This document shows positions 17,625 through 26,511 of a DNA stretch of 64,000 nt, piece after piece. Below the pieces are notes generated by a model. That model saw only the letters and a list, made by a program, of their open reading frames with translations, made no database searches and had not been told where the DNA came from. The number at the start of each line of letters is the position of its first letter. Position 1 is the first letter of the stretch. Made by a program: the position numbers and the translations under genes. The stretch comes from Actinomycetes bacterium (GTDB lineage Bacteria; Actinomycetota; Acidimicrobiia; Acidimicrobiales; Acidimicrobilacustridaceae). The stretch lies in the NCBI GenBank assembly GCA_029782145.1, contig JAKOVH010000016.1, positions 496,001 through 560,000 of the forward strand, read 5' to 3'.

Positions 17625-20018
17625 TTATCGGTCCAGCGCGAGCGCCTTGGGCGCGCCGCCGCCTTGGCCGGGGAGGTGCAGACGCTTCAGTAGCACGGCG
17701 TTGAAGGCGACGATGATGCTCGAGCCGGACATGGTCAGGGCTGCGATCTCGGGTCGGAGCCCGAGGCCGATGATCGGGACGAAGATGCCGGCGGCGATGG
17801 GAAGGGCGACGGCGTTGTAGCCGATGGCCCAGGTGAGGTTCTGGCGCATCTTGCGGACGGTGCCGCGGCCGATCTGGATGGCGATTGGCACGTCCAGGGG
17901 GTCGGAGCGCATGAGGACGATGTCAGCCGTGTCGATGGCGACGTCGGTGCCGGCGCCAATGGCAATGCCGACGTCGGCCTGGGCGAGCGCGGGGGCGTCA
18001 TTGACGCCGTCTCCCACCATGGCGACCCTGGCGCCGTCGTTCTGCAGGCGGGTGATGACGGCGGCTTTGTCGGCGGGGCGGACGTCGGCGATGACCTCGT
18101 CGATGGCCAGTTGCTCGGCGATGCGAGCGGCGGTGGCTGCGTTGTCGCCGGTGAGCATGACGACTCGGACGTCCATGTCGCGCAGGGCCTGCACCGCTGC
18201 GGCGGAGGTGTCCCGCGGGGCGTCAGCTACGCCGATGATGGCAGCAGGGGCCCCGTCGAGAGCGATGACGATGACGGTGCGGCCTTCGGTGGCGAGGTGT
18301 GTCCAGGTGGTGTTGAGATCGTCGAGCGGGATGTCGCGTCCGTCCATGAGTGCTTTGCTGCCGACGGCGACCTGGATCCCGTCGACGATGGCGACGGCGC
18401 CCTGGCCGGGGATGTTCTCGAATCCGCTGGCTGGGAGCTGGTTCGAGTCGCCGACGGTCTGATCGACGTGGGTGACGAAGGCCTGGGCGATGGGGTGCTC
18501 GGAGTTCCGTTCGACGGCCGCGGCGAGGAGGAGCGTGCGGTCGTGATCGGCGCCATCGGCGAACACGGTGTCGGTGACCTCGGGCTGTCCCTTGGTGAGG
18601 GTGCCGGTCTTGTCCATCACGACGACGTCGAGGCGGGCGGAGGACTCGATGGCCGAGGCGGTCTTGAAGAGCACGCCTCGCTTTGCACCGAGGCCTGAGC
18701 CGACCATGATCGCCGTCGGTGTGGCGAGCCCGAGAGCGTCCGGGCAGGTGATGACCACGACGGTGATGGCGTAGAGCAGAGCTCCGTCGACCCCGACGTC
18801 GCCGAACGCCATCCAGGCGGCGAAGGTGAGCGCGCCGCCCACGAGAGCGACCAGCACCAGCCAGAACGCCGCCCGATCGGCCAGGCGCTGGCCGGGGGCC
18901 TTCGAGTTCTGTGCCTCCTGGACCAGCTTGACGATCTGGGCGAGAGCGGTGTCGGAGCCGACGCCGGTGGCCCGGGCGCGCAGGACGCCGTTGCGGTTGA
19001 TCGTGGCGCCGATCAGCTGGTCGCCTGGGGCCTTGTGGACCGGGAGGCTCTCGCCGGTCACGACCGACTCGTCGACCTCGCTCTCGCCGTCTTCGACCAT
19101 GGCGTCCACGGGGATCTTCGAACCAGGACGCACCACGATCAGATCGCCGACCACCACCTCACCCGTCGGCACCTCGACGATCTCTCCGTCGCGCTCCACC
19201 AGCGCCATCGGCGGAGCCAGGTCGAGCAGGGTTCGGATCGCGTCGTTGGCGCCGCCGCGGGCTCGCATCTCGAACCAGTGGCCGAGCAGTACGAACGCCG
19301 CCAGCATCGTCGAGGCCTCGAAGAACACGTCGCCGCCGCCGGTCAGGGTGACCACGGTGGAGTAGAGCCACCCGGTCCCGATGCCGACGGCGACGAGGAC
19401 CATCATGTCGAGCGTCCGGGCCCGGAGCGCCGCCCACGCACCGGTGAAGAAGATCCACGACGACCAGAAGATGACCGGCAGGCTCAACAGCAGCTGCCAC
19501 ACGTCGTTGCGCATCCCGAACGGCACCGGCAGGTCCAGCCCGAGGATGTCCATCCCGATGTGGCTGTACATCGTGATGGTCAGAGCGAACACGACCGCCA
19601 CGAGGAAGCGGTTGCGCATGTCGGTGACCATCGACGCCATCGACATGTCGTCGCCGTGGTGATGGCCGCCGTGCCCGGCGTGCTCTTCTGCGGCGCGATG
19701 GCGTGGTGACTCGTGGCCCTCGTGATCGGCGTGCGCCAGGTGAGCGTCCGGCTCGGCGAGCGGGTCGCAGATGTGACCAGGGACGGACTGACCAGCGCAG
19801 TGATAACCGCAGTCGCGCACCCACCCGCGGAGCTCGGCGATGGTCACCTGGTCGGGGTCGAACACCACCGTCGCTGTCTGCGTGACCGGGTTGGCGTCGA
19901 TGTCGACCACGCCGGGCCGGCGGCCGAGCCGGGCCTCCACCACGTTCTTCTCGGTGGCGAACCCGAGGCCGCTGACGTCGATCACCGCAGTGGCGCGGGA
20001 ACCTGGGCTCTCAGCCAT
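17625..20018 (-). CDS. Heavy-metal P1B-type ATPase with CPD triad and His-rich N-terminus (CopB-like)
   Basis: The protein has 797 residues from the ATG at 20018, which has GGTGAGGGA upstream. An HMA-like fold spans residues 10-75 but lacks CxxC (GFATEKN). A His-rich segment (100-125) with Met residues follows, as in CopB. The catalytic core has TGES (321), CPDALGLATP (425) in the metal-binding helix, DKTGTLT with phospho-Asp 469, SEHP and GDGVNDAPAL. CPD replaces the usual CPC or CPH, so metal and oxidation-state choice are uncertain; copper efflux is likely from context. It overlaps the small gene upstream and sits behind a CsoR-type box. Confidence 0.9.
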   Translation of the reverse strand: MAESPGSRATAVIDVSGLGFATEKNVVEARLGRRPGVVDIDANPVTQTATVVFDPDQVTIAELRGWVRDCGYHCAGQSVPGHICDPLAEPDAHLAHADHEGHESPRHRAAEEHAGHGGHHHGDDMSMASMVTDMRNRFLVAVVFALTITMYSHIGMDILGLDLPVPFGMRNDVWQLLLSLPVIFWSSWIFFTGAWAALRARTLDMMVLVAVGIGTGWLYSTVVTLTGGGDVFFEASTMLAAFVLLGHWFEMRARGGANDAIRTLLDLAPPMALVERDGEIVEVPTGEVVVGDLIVVRPGSKIPVDAMVEDGESEVDESVVTGESLPVHKAPGDQLIGATINRNGVLRARATGVGSDTALAQIVKLVQEAQNSKAPGQRLADRAAFWLVLVALVGGALTFAAWMAFGDVGVDGALLYAITVVVITCPDALGLATPTAIMVGSGLGAKRGVLFKTASAIESSARLDVVVMDKTGTLTKGQPEVTDTVFADGADHDRTLLLAAAVERNSEHPIAQAFVTHVDQTVGDSNQLPASGFENIPGQGAVAIVDGIQVAVGSKALMDGRDIPLDDLNTTWTHLATEGRTVIVIALDGAPAAIIGVADAPRDTSAAAVQALRDMDVRVVMLTGDNAATAARIAEQLAIDEVIADVRPADKAAVITRLQNDGARVAMVGDGVNDAPALAQADVGIAIGAGTDVAIDTADIVLMRSDPLDVPIAIQIGRGTVRKMRQNLTWAIGYNAVALPIAAGIFVPIIGLGLRPEIAALTMSGSSIIVAFNAVLLKRLHLPGQGGGAPKALALDR

Positions 20019-20253
20019 GGTGTCCCTCACCATGGTGGTGGTCACCACGTCGATGATGGGACGCCATCATCACGACGCAAGCCAGACCCGCGACGACACC
20101 GACGACCAGCGCAGCGCTCCAACCGAGCGACACCCCGACGACCGTTGTGAGTCCGAGGATGGCCAGCATGGGGACGATGCAGCACGCTGCGAGCGCGAAC
20201 AGGGCGATGAGGCCGAGCCGGTCGTTTCGATCCAGTTCCGGAGAGGTGCTCAT
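20011..20253 (-). CDS. Small two-helix membrane protein with His-rich tail
   Basis: The protein has 80 residues. Two hydrophobic helices (about 15-35 and 40-62; the first includes ALAACCIVPML with adjacent cysteines) are followed by a C-terminal SHHRRGDHHHGEGHHG cluster likely to bind metal. It overlaps the start of the P-type ATPase by eight bases and is the first gene behind the CsoR box. A role in delivering or sensing copper for the pump is inferred. Confidence 0.75.
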   Translation of the reverse strand: MSTSPELDRNDRLGLIALFALAACCIVPMLAILGLTTVVGVSLGWSAALVVGVVAGLACVVMMASHHRRGDHHHGEGHHG

Positions 20254-20282
20254 GGCTTTCTCCTTTCCTCTTCAACCGCATT

Positions 20283-20299
20283 ATACCCCTTAGGGGTAT
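20283..20299. promoter_or_regulatory. CsoR-type copper operator (ATACCCCTTAGGGGTAT)
   Basis: A nearly perfect palindrome of the A/T-TACCCC...GGGGTA type, followed by a further GGGGTAT. This is the known style of CsoR/RcnR-family operators in actinobacteria. It lies 30 bp upstream of the small His-tail gene and the P-type ATPase. No csoR gene is in the window. Confidence 0.75.
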
Positions 20300-20305
20300 G
20301 GGGTA

Positions 20306-21847
20306 TCAAGAGGACTGTTTGTAGGCCATCACCTGGGCCATGCCCTGCTCGAGGTGGTACGTGTTGTGGCAGTGGATCATCCACTGCCCGGGGTTCTCGG
20401 CATCGAACTCGACGCTGAGGTTCTCGCCGGGCAGGACGTTGACCGTGTCCTTGCGAGGGCCGGTCGAGTCGGTGCCGAGGCGGAACGTGTGGCCGTGGAT
20501 GTGGACGGGGTGCCACATCGCCGAGTTGTTCGTGAACGTGAGTCGAACCCGTTGCCCCTGCTCGATGAGCAGGGGTTCGTGTTCGCCGAAGGGCTTGCCG
20601 TCGAACGCCCACTGGTACGGCATCATCGTCCCGCTCAGTTCGATGTTGTGCTCCACATCGGGGTCTCGCTGGGCCAGGGCGACCTGCTCGGTGGCGACCA
20701 GGTCCCGGTACGACAGGATCCGCCCGTCGAGTTCGGAGGGCCGGGTCGGGCCGGTCGGTGCCGTGCCGGCGAGGACGTCGGTGGTCCGCACGATCGCCGA
20801 GGCGCTCGCGTTCTTGCCTTCCGCCAGGGCGACGAGGGGCCACGTTCCTGATGAGGGAGCGACGATGACGTCGTAGCGCTCGCCCATGCCGATGAGCAAC
20901 GTGTCCACTTCGACCGGCGTGACCGGGAAGCCGTCCGCGTGGGTGACGGTCATGCGGTGTCCGCCCAGAGCTACCCGGTAGGCCGTGTCGGAGCCGGCGT
21001 TCACGATCCTAAGCCGTGCTCGCCCGCCCGGAGGCACGGTGATGGTCGCCCGGTCCGACGGTGGCTTCCCGTTGATCAGGTGGAGCGGGTAGCTGATATC
21101 GCCGGCGTCCCCGCCGAGCAGATCGGACTGGTTCATCGACATCGCGCCCATGGAGGAGCCCGATCCCATGTCCATGCCGCCCATGGCGCCCTGATCCATC
21201 GACTCCATGCCGCTCATGCCCGTGAGGTCCTGGAACGTGCTCTCTGGAGTCGCGCCGAGTCCGTCGAGCCAGTCGTCGAGCACCACCACCTGGTCGACGT
21301 CGTAGGCGCCCTGCTCATTCGGGTCCTCGATGATCAGCGGCGCGTAGAGGCCCCGGTCGAGCTGAAGGCCCATGTGCGGATGGAACCAGTAGGTCCCCGG
21401 GTCGGGCACGATGAAGGAGTAGGTGAACGTCTCGCCCGGCCGGATCGGCGGCTGGGTCAGGTCATGGACCCCGTCCATGTCATTGCGAAGAGCGAGACCA
21501 TGCCAGTGGATCGTCGTGTCCTCAGGCAGGTCGTTGGTCAGCGCCACCTCGAGGGTGTCGCCTGCCTTCACCCGCAAAGGAGTTCCGGGAACGACGCCGT
21601 CATAGCCCCACGTCTGCACACTGCGCGAGCCCAGCTGCACGTTCATCGGAGCGGCACGCAGCGCGAACCGGCGCACCGTGCCCGCTGCGTTCGCCCTCCT
21701 GGCCTCCGCCGCCCCGATCGCCGGATCTCCGATGCCGATCGTCGGCGGCGTGCGCCCGGCTGACGTGCTGCTGCTGCAGGCGGCCAGCACGAGTCCACCC
21801 GCACCGAGCGCGAGGAAGTGCCGGCGTGTGATTGACGGGCTAGGCAT
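20306..21847 (-). CDS. Multicopper oxidase, Tat-exported lipoprotein (CueO/CopA-like)
   Basis: The start is the ATG at 21847; the frame runs on upstream without family similarity. The protein has 513 residues. The N-terminus ITRRHFLALGAGG is a twin-arginine signal and LVLAACSSS a lipobox. Copper ligands are TIHWHG (domain 1), YWFHPHMG, HPVHIHGH and HCHNTYHLEQGM, the last carrying the type 1 Cys/His/Met. A Met-rich loop (GMESMDQGAMGGMDMG) is typical of copper-tolerance oxidases that oxidise Cu(I). BlaI-type operator 2 lies 14 bp upstream. Confidence 0.92.
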   Translation of the reverse strand: MPSPSITRRHFLALGAGGLVLAACSSSTSAGRTPPTIGIGDPAIGAAEARRANAAGTVRRFALRAAPMNVQLGSRSVQTWGYDGVVPGTPLRVKAGDTLEVALTNDLPEDTTIHWHGLALRNDMDGVHDLTQPPIRPGETFTYSFIVPDPGTYWFHPHMGLQLDRGLYAPLIIEDPNEQGAYDVDQVVVLDDWLDGLGATPESTFQDLTGMSGMESMDQGAMGGMDMGSGSSMGAMSMNQSDLLGGDAGDISYPLHLINGKPPSDRATITVPPGGRARLRIVNAGSDTAYRVALGGHRMTVTHADGFPVTPVEVDTLLIGMGERYDVIVAPSSGTWPLVALAEGKNASASAIVRTTDVLAGTAPTGPTRPSELDGRILSYRDLVATEQVALAQRDPDVEHNIELSGTMMPYQWAFDGKPFGEHEPLLIEQGQRVRLTFTNNSAMWHPVHIHGHTFRLGTDSTGPRKDTVNVLPGENLSVEFDAENPGQWMIHCHNTYHLEQGMAQVMAYKQSS

Positions 21848-21861
21848 CTCGCTCTCCGTTC

Positions 21862-21878
21862 TACGACGTCCTGTCGTA
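21862..21878. promoter_or_regulatory. BlaI-type operator 2 (TACGACGTCCTGTCGTA)
   Basis: Perfect 6-bp arms around 5 bp, 14 bp upstream of the multicopper oxidase start. One of the best matches in the set. Confidence 0.75.
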
Positions 21879-22067
21879 GACGCTAGCGCTCCGTGGCCTG
21901 GCGGAGCGATCGCCCCGCCAGTCTGCCCGACAGCCCCTGGGGCGCGTGGCTGCCGAGTCGAAGGGTGCCAGTGGATCTGGGGGGGACCTTCACGGCCCCG
22001 ACGGGGCCAGATGGGCGGACAGGCGAACGCGAAGTCAGACAGACGCCCGCAGGTCCCGCTTGCTCCA

Positions 22068-22964
22068 TTACTCGCGAGTGGTCGCATCCTTATTGCTTGA
22101 CTGACGATCACTCGTCGGCTCATAGGGCGATCCGTCATCATCGAGGTGTGATCGCCACCCCTGCCAGAGGATGATCACCGTCCCTGTGACGATGAGCACG
22201 AGCGAGGTCCAGGTGTTGACGCGTAGGCCGAGAATCGTGTTGGCCCTGTCGGAGCGCAAGGCTTCGATCCACAGTCGCCCGATCCCGTACCCGAGCAGGT
22301 AGACGCCCAGCAGTTTGCCGCGGGCGAGCACCCGCCGCCGGTCGAGCAGGATGAGCAGGCCGCACAACGCGAGGTTCCACAATGCTTCGTACGCGAACGT
22401 CGGGTGAAACGTCGTGAACGCGGTGTACTCGGCGGGGCGGTGGGCTTGGTCGATCCGTAGACCCCAGGGCAACGAGGTCGGACGGCCGAAGATCTCCTGG
22501 TTGAACCAGTTGCCGAGCCGGCCGATGGCTTGCGCGAGCGGTAGTGCGGGAATGATCGCGTCGAGTGCGACAGGGAGTCGCATGTGGCGTCGATGGGCAA
22601 CCCAGGCACCGGTGGCGACGCCGAGCAGGATGCCACCGGGGATGCCGAGGCCTCCGGTCCAGATCTCGAAGGCTCGGAGAGGGTGGTCGCGGTAGAGCTG
22701 GTTGTCGGTCACCACATGCCACAAGCGGGCGCCGATCAGGCCTGCCGGGACTGCCCAGAAGGCGATGGCGTACACGTCATCGCCGTTACCGCCGGCTGCT
22801 CGCCATCGGCGGCCGGCGAGCCACACGGCGGCGATTACCCCGAAGGCGATCGCCAACCCGTAGAGGCGAAACGTCAGCGGGCCGAGCCGGACGACGTTGG
22901 TCGACGGGCTGGGTAGCTCGGCCAGCGTCGCCGCCCACGGCCTGTTGGTCCCCAATGCAAGCAC
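22068..22964 (-). CDS. lgt: Prolipoprotein diacylglyceryl transferase Lgt
   Basis: From the GTG at 22964 the protein has 298 residues. An in-frame start at 23024 would read through the operator. Lgt landmarks are LGPLTFRLYGLAIAFG, FWAVPAGLIGARLWHV, GGLGIPGGILLG and the signature GRLGNWFNQEIFGRP, with seven membrane helices. The enzyme adds diacylglycerol to the lipobox cysteine of prelipoproteins at the membrane. It is unusual as island cargo, and it sits behind BlaI-type operator 3 beside several lipoprotein genes. Confidence 0.92.
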   Translation of the reverse strand: MLALGTNRPWAATLAELPSPSTNVVRLGPLTFRLYGLAIAFGVIAAVWLAGRRWRAAGGNGDDVYAIAFWAVPAGLIGARLWHVVTDNQLYRDHPLRAFEIWTGGLGIPGGILLGVATGAWVAHRRHMRLPVALDAIIPALPLAQAIGRLGNWFNQEIFGRPTSLPWGLRIDQAHRPAEYTAFTTFHPTFAYEALWNLALCGLLILLDRRRVLARGKLLGVYLLGYGIGRLWIEALRSDRANTILGLRVNTWTSLVLIVTGTVIILWQGWRSHLDDDGSPYEPTSDRQSSNKDATTRE

Positions 22965-22975
22965 CCGAGCTAAAC

Positions 22976-22992
22976 TACTACAGTAGATAGTA
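22976..22992. promoter_or_regulatory. BlaI-type operator 3 (TACTACAGTAGATAGTA)
   Basis: Palindrome in the divergent spacer between lgt (11 bp away) and the small membrane protein gene at 23054 (61 bp away). It may control both. Confidence 0.7.
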
Positions 22993-23053
22993 GATTTCTG
23001 GTCGGTAACACCGGAAGAGCGCATCGGTGCGCTGCGTAGAGCCCGAGGTCGGG

Positions 23054-23386
23054 ATGTCTGGACGGAAGTCGAATCGATCGGGCCGGAGCGCCAACCGGGG
23101 CTCTGAGATCTCGAACGAGGAGTGGATCGAGGTCTTGCAGACCTTCTACAGACGACGGCACCGTCAGAAGATCGTGGGCTGGTGCCTGGTGGGACTCGCC
23201 GGAGTCATCGCACTACAGCACTTCCTCCGTCACGTCGACACCATCGACGTGATGCCGTTTCTGTCGATAGGGCTCCAAGATGTGGTCATCGGATACCCGA
23301 TGGCGGGGGTGATGCTGTTCATCGCGGTGTTCCTTCTCGGGCAGAGCGATGAGCCACCAAGGCGGGCTGAGGTCCGGCACCGCTGA
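23054..23386 (+). CDS. Small two-helix membrane protein, paralogue of 17181-17522
   Basis: The protein has 110 residues from the ATG at 23054. It shares with the first copy a basic N-terminus, EEWIEVLQTFYRRRHRQKIVGW, FLRHVDTIDVMPFLSIGLQDVV, GYPMAGVML and LLGQSDEPPRR. Two membrane helices lie near 45-62 and 82-100. Function is unknown. Two diverged copies in one element, both next to BlaI-type operators, suggest a regular part of this regulon. Confidence 0.8.
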   Translation: MSGRKSNRSGRSANRGSEISNEEWIEVLQTFYRRRHRQKIVGWCLVGLAGVIALQHFLRHVDTIDVMPFLSIGLQDVVIGYPMAGVMLFIAVFLLGQSDEPPRRAEVRHR

Positions 23387-23397
23387 AGCGCTCGATG

Positions 23398-23988
23398 TCA
23401 TTCCGCTGGTGTGGTGGCGCGGAAGCGGGCCCACACGCCCCCGGTGGCTGCACACACCTCCGCGTGTTCGAACCCAGCAGCCCGTAGTGCGTCGGACAAG
23501 TCCTGGGTTGAGAAGAGACGGTGTTCGGAGCCATCGAGGCGGTGGATCAGACGAGGCACCGGATGATCGAGAAGGTCATAGCCCACCAGGGCTCCGCCAG
23601 GACGCAGTACCCGGCGGACCTCGGCCAGGCTGGCTTCCCATTCGATGACGTGATGCAGCATCAGGAAGCTCAGGACCGTGTCGAACGATCCATCAGCGAA
23701 CCGAAGGTTCGTCACGTCAGCCTGTTGGACCTTCACTGAAGGTGAGGTGGCCACACTGCGACGAGCCCGGATCACCATCTGCGGGTCTTGGTCGACCACG
23801 GTGAGGGCCAGGCCAGGGGAGCGGTCGGCGAGGCCGGCAGCCATGGCACCGGATCCTCCGCCGATCTCGAGGACCTGACCCTGCACTGAGTCGGGCGGGG
23901 CGGCCCATGGGAGAACGACATGACGGGCAAAACCGCGCCAGGGAGCGCTTCGACAGAACACCGCCTCAACGGTCGACATGATGGGCAT
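23398..23988 (-). CDS. Class I SAM-dependent methyltransferase
   Basis: The protein has 196 residues from the ATG at 23988, which follows GAGAAGGG. The SAM-binding motif VLEIGGGSGAMAAGL is near residue 40, with VVDQDP at the end of strand 2 and FDTVLSFLMLHHV as motif IV. The C-terminal half (EVRRVLRPGGALVGYDLLDH) is typical of ubiE-like small-molecule methyltransferases. The gene overlaps the 3' end of the acetyltransferase by 23 bp, so the two share the promoter with operator 4. The substrate is unknown. Confidence 0.85.
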   Translation of the reverse strand: MPIMSTVEAVFCRSAPWRGFARHVVLPWAAPPDSVQGQVLEIGGGSGAMAAGLADRSPGLALTVVDQDPQMVIRARRSVATSPSVKVQQADVTNLRFADGSFDTVLSFLMLHHVIEWEASLAEVRRVLRPGGALVGYDLLDHPVPRLIHRLDGSEHRLFSTQDLSDALRAAGFEHAEVCAATGGVWARFRATTPAE

Positions 23989-24664
23989 TGCGGGACCCTT
24001 CTCCATGGTTCGATTCGAGCGGCCAGCCGGTTTGGGTCGTCATCGACTGCGGTACGAGTTCTGAGCGGGGCGGTCGCCACAACATCACGACATCCGGAGA
24101 GCCTGGCGCATGGAGCCTTCCGGTCTCGGTGAAGCCGAGGGACTCGAAGAACGGCCAGGAGCTTGTGTCCGCGAGCGTGACACGAGCGCCGACACCGTCG
24201 GCGTCGGCTCTCTCGAGGCCCGCGTCCATCAGCAACCGCCCGATTCCATTGCGTCGATGACCCGGATCGACGGCCAGGAGCTCGAGGCGCCAATACGGCG
24301 CGGAGGGTCCGTGAAGATGCTCCTGGCGTGCGAGTCGAAGTGACCGGATCGGGTGCTGTCCTGTCGTCCGGGCGTAGGTTCGAGCGACCTGCGCTGCGAG
24401 CGAACGCGACCGTTGGACGGCCCCGGGTGGGCGCCAGAAGGCAATCCCGGCATGGCGGACCACGAACGGAATGCAGGCGCCGTTGAGGCGATACCGCACA
24501 TCAAGTTCGAGCGCCCGTCGTAACCTCGTCGTCCGGAGTCGAGGGTTCGGAAACCGCCACTGATTGAACGGGTCATCACTGAGCGCCTCGGCGATGAGCG
24601 ACGTCATCGACAGCAGTAGTCCCCCGTCGAGCGCGGCTAGCTCAGTGACATCTGGATGTGTCAT
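23966..24664 (-). CDS. GNAT-family N-acetyltransferase
   Basis: The protein has 232 residues. The acetyl-CoA site is LELLAVDPGHRRNGIGRLLMD (in part), followed by VTLADTSSWPFFESLGFTETGR, the usual motif B. The N-terminal half begins MTSLIAEALSDDPFNQWRFPN, as in puromycin N-acetyltransferase-like GNATs. Operator 4 lies 10 bp upstream and the next gene overlaps its end. The acetylated substrate cannot be told from sequence. Confidence 0.85.
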   Translation of the reverse strand: MTHPDVTELAALDGGLLLSMTSLIAEALSDDPFNQWRFPNPRLRTTRLRRALELDVRYRLNGACIPFVVRHAGIAFWRPPGAVQRSRSLAAQVARTYARTTGQHPIRSLRLARQEHLHGPSAPYWRLELLAVDPGHRRNGIGRLLMDAGLERADADGVGARVTLADTSSWPFFESLGFTETGRLHAPGSPDVVMLWRPPRSELVPQSMTTQTGWPLESNHGEGSRNAHHVDR

Positions 24665-24674
24665 CCCCTTATCC

Positions 24675-24691
24675 TACGACAGCGCGTAATA
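24675..24691. promoter_or_regulatory. BlaI-type operator 4 (TACGACAGCGCGTAATA)
   Basis: Imperfect palindrome 10 bp upstream of the GNAT acetyltransferase start. The mRNA leader would be very short. Confidence 0.65.
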
Positions 24692-24700
24692 GTTGGATCT

Positions 24701-26173
24701 TCACTCCGCCGCTCCGGACCTGTGTTGGTCAAGCGAAGCCGCTCCGTGGTCCGTACGTTCTGGGGCTGTCATCCAACTGGCGAACGCTGCGAGCATCTCG
24801 AAGTCGGGATCGAGGCGGACCGCCAGGCCCTCGGTCATGAGGAGCACCTTGGTCAGGACTGCGAGCTGCGGTGGCAGTCGAAGCCCGTGCCGCCGAGCGA
24901 CCTCCATGTGGTCGTGCAACATGGTTCCAAAGCCGACGTCGCCGTGTGGCCTGTCGGTGTAGCGCAGGAGCAGACCTCCGAGATCCTCACGGAGCCCGTC
25001 GCGGTCGACCGATCTGTTCGAGATGCCCAAACGTGTGAAGCACCCGCAGATGGCATCGATCTGGCGGGTCAACATCGCCCCGAGGAGCGGGCCCAGTTCA
25101 TCTCTCATCTCCGGTGACAGTTCGCCGACCATTCCGAAGTCGATGAGCTCGATGGTGCCGTCGGCGGCGAGGAAGAGGTTCCCCGGGTGTGGATCAGCGT
25201 GGAAGAGCCCGTCGACCACAACCATCTGGAGCATCACCGCCACGAGTCGATGGGCGACCGCAGCACCGTCGAGGCTGGCCGCGGCCAGCGATTGTGGATC
25301 ATCGATTCTGCCCCCTTGCGCGAGATCGACGGTGAGCATGCGCGCGGTACTGGCCCGCCTATGGATTCGTGGGACGCGCACACCGACGATGTCGGCGAGA
25401 TTGGCGGCGATGCGGTCGGCGTTCGCTGCCTCCCTCTCGTAGTCGACCTCGTGAAGGAGCGTCCTCGCGAACTCGTCGACCAGCATCACCAGCCCGAGGC
25501 GTCGTGCGGCAGGCCACACCAACGAGACATGCTTCGCCAGTGCCGTCAGGAGATCGAGGTCCAATTGGATCTCCTCGGTGACCCCGGTGCGTCGCAGCTT
25601 CACGACCACCGCGGTGCCATCGGTCAGCACGGCACGGAATGCTTGCCCGATGGACGCCGAGGCCACAGGCAGCGCGTCGATCGACGCGAACACCTCCTGC
25701 CACGGTCGGGCGAGCTCCACCTCGACACTGGCGAACACGTCGGTGATCGACTCCGGAGCTACCGCATCCTGCAGGCGGGCCAGCTCTGCCCTATAGGGCT
25801 CGGGGACGATGTCGTACCGGGCCGAGAGGATCTGCCCGAGCTTGATGTAGGTCGCCCCCAGATCCTCGAACAGCATTCGCACCTGTTCGGGACGGCTGGG
25901 GGGCGTGCGCGACTGACGTCGGCGGCGACCCCTGTTACGGCGCCCGAACCAGGGCACCCCCATCCCACCGAACGAAATTCTCACCCCATGTCGAAGAGCG
26001 ACCGCCGCGATCTCGAAGCGCCGTGCCCACGCCAGGCGACGGGCGTGCGCCCGGCTCGGTGGCTGCTTGTCTGCAGGCGTTCGACCATCGTCCTTCACTG
26101 CCCGCTTCACGAGCAGCCCCTCGACAGACCGCGCTGACCTGCGACGCCGGGACTCAGAGGGGACCAGGGGCAC
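24701..26173 (-). CDS. ABC1/AarF/UbiB-family atypical kinase
   Basis: The protein has 490 residues from the GTG at 26173. Family blocks are ATYIKLGQILSARYDIVP (KxGQ motif), VASASIGQAFRAVL (Ala-rich nucleotide loop), VVVKLRR, FHADPHPGNLFL and IELIDFGMVGE. The N-terminal 90 residues are basic and family-unlike. UbiB-like kinases act in quinone or lipid handling at membranes. Here the gene is island cargo behind operator 5, so a part in envelope or redox stress is inferred. Confidence 0.87.
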   Translation of the reverse strand: MPLVPSESRRRRSARSVEGLLVKRAVKDDGRTPADKQPPSRAHARRLAWARRFEIAAVALRHGVRISFGGMGVPWFGRRNRGRRRRQSRTPPSRPEQVRMLFEDLGATYIKLGQILSARYDIVPEPYRAELARLQDAVAPESITDVFASVEVELARPWQEVFASIDALPVASASIGQAFRAVLTDGTAVVVKLRRTGVTEEIQLDLDLLTALAKHVSLVWPAARRLGLVMLVDEFARTLLHEVDYEREAANADRIAANLADIVGVRVPRIHRRASTARMLTVDLAQGGRIDDPQSLAAASLDGAAVAHRLVAVMLQMVVVDGLFHADPHPGNLFLAADGTIELIDFGMVGELSPEMRDELGPLLGAMLTRQIDAICGCFTRLGISNRSVDRDGLREDLGGLLLRYTDRPHGDVGFGTMLHDHMEVARRHGLRLPPQLAVLTKVLLMTEGLAVRLDPDFEMLAAFASWMTAPERTDHGAASLDQHRSGAAE

Positions 26174-26183
26174 CAGCTCAACC

Positions 26184-26200
26184 TACGACACTGTGTCGTA
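26184..26200. promoter_or_regulatory. BlaI-type operator 5 (TACGACACTGTGTCGTA)
   Basis: A perfect palindrome (8-bp arms around one base), the strongest of the set, 10 bp upstream of the UbiB-like kinase start. Confidence 0.8.
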
Positions 26201-26420
26201 AGAGATGGGGCAGCCGGCCGCGGAATCCTGGTCCGGGACCCAAGCGTGCTCCAGAATCCCTGCCGGTTCTCGATCCACCATTGAGGCGACCGCCCCAGAG
26301 GCAAAGCGCCTGTGGTTGCCGACCGGGCCGGGTGGGGCGTGACGGTGCTGCGACCCGATCGGCCTGTCGTCGAGTCGAGCCCGACGACGTCTTCCAAGAA
26401 CCCGGGCTGGTTGCCGGGTG

Positions 26421-26459
26421 CGGGCGGGGACGCCCCGGCGGGTGGGGCGTCCCCGCCCG
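26421..26459. terminator. Strong GC-rich hairpin (16-bp stem, 7-base loop)
   Basis: Arms beginning CGGGCGGGGACGCCCC and ending with the exact complement flank a 7-base loop. There is no T-run, as is common in actinobacterial terminators. It could equally be part of a structured RNA transcribed from operator 6. Confidence 0.5.
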
Positions 26460-26511
26460 TGACGGGTCACCGGGCGGCGGGTCCCGTTTGCGTCAGCCGT
26501 CGCGCGAAAAC

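Noticed and set aside
20283..20299. Considered as another BlaI-type operator
   Set aside because: It has CCCC/GGGG arms and lacks the TAC(G/T)AC half-site; CsoR-type is the better match.
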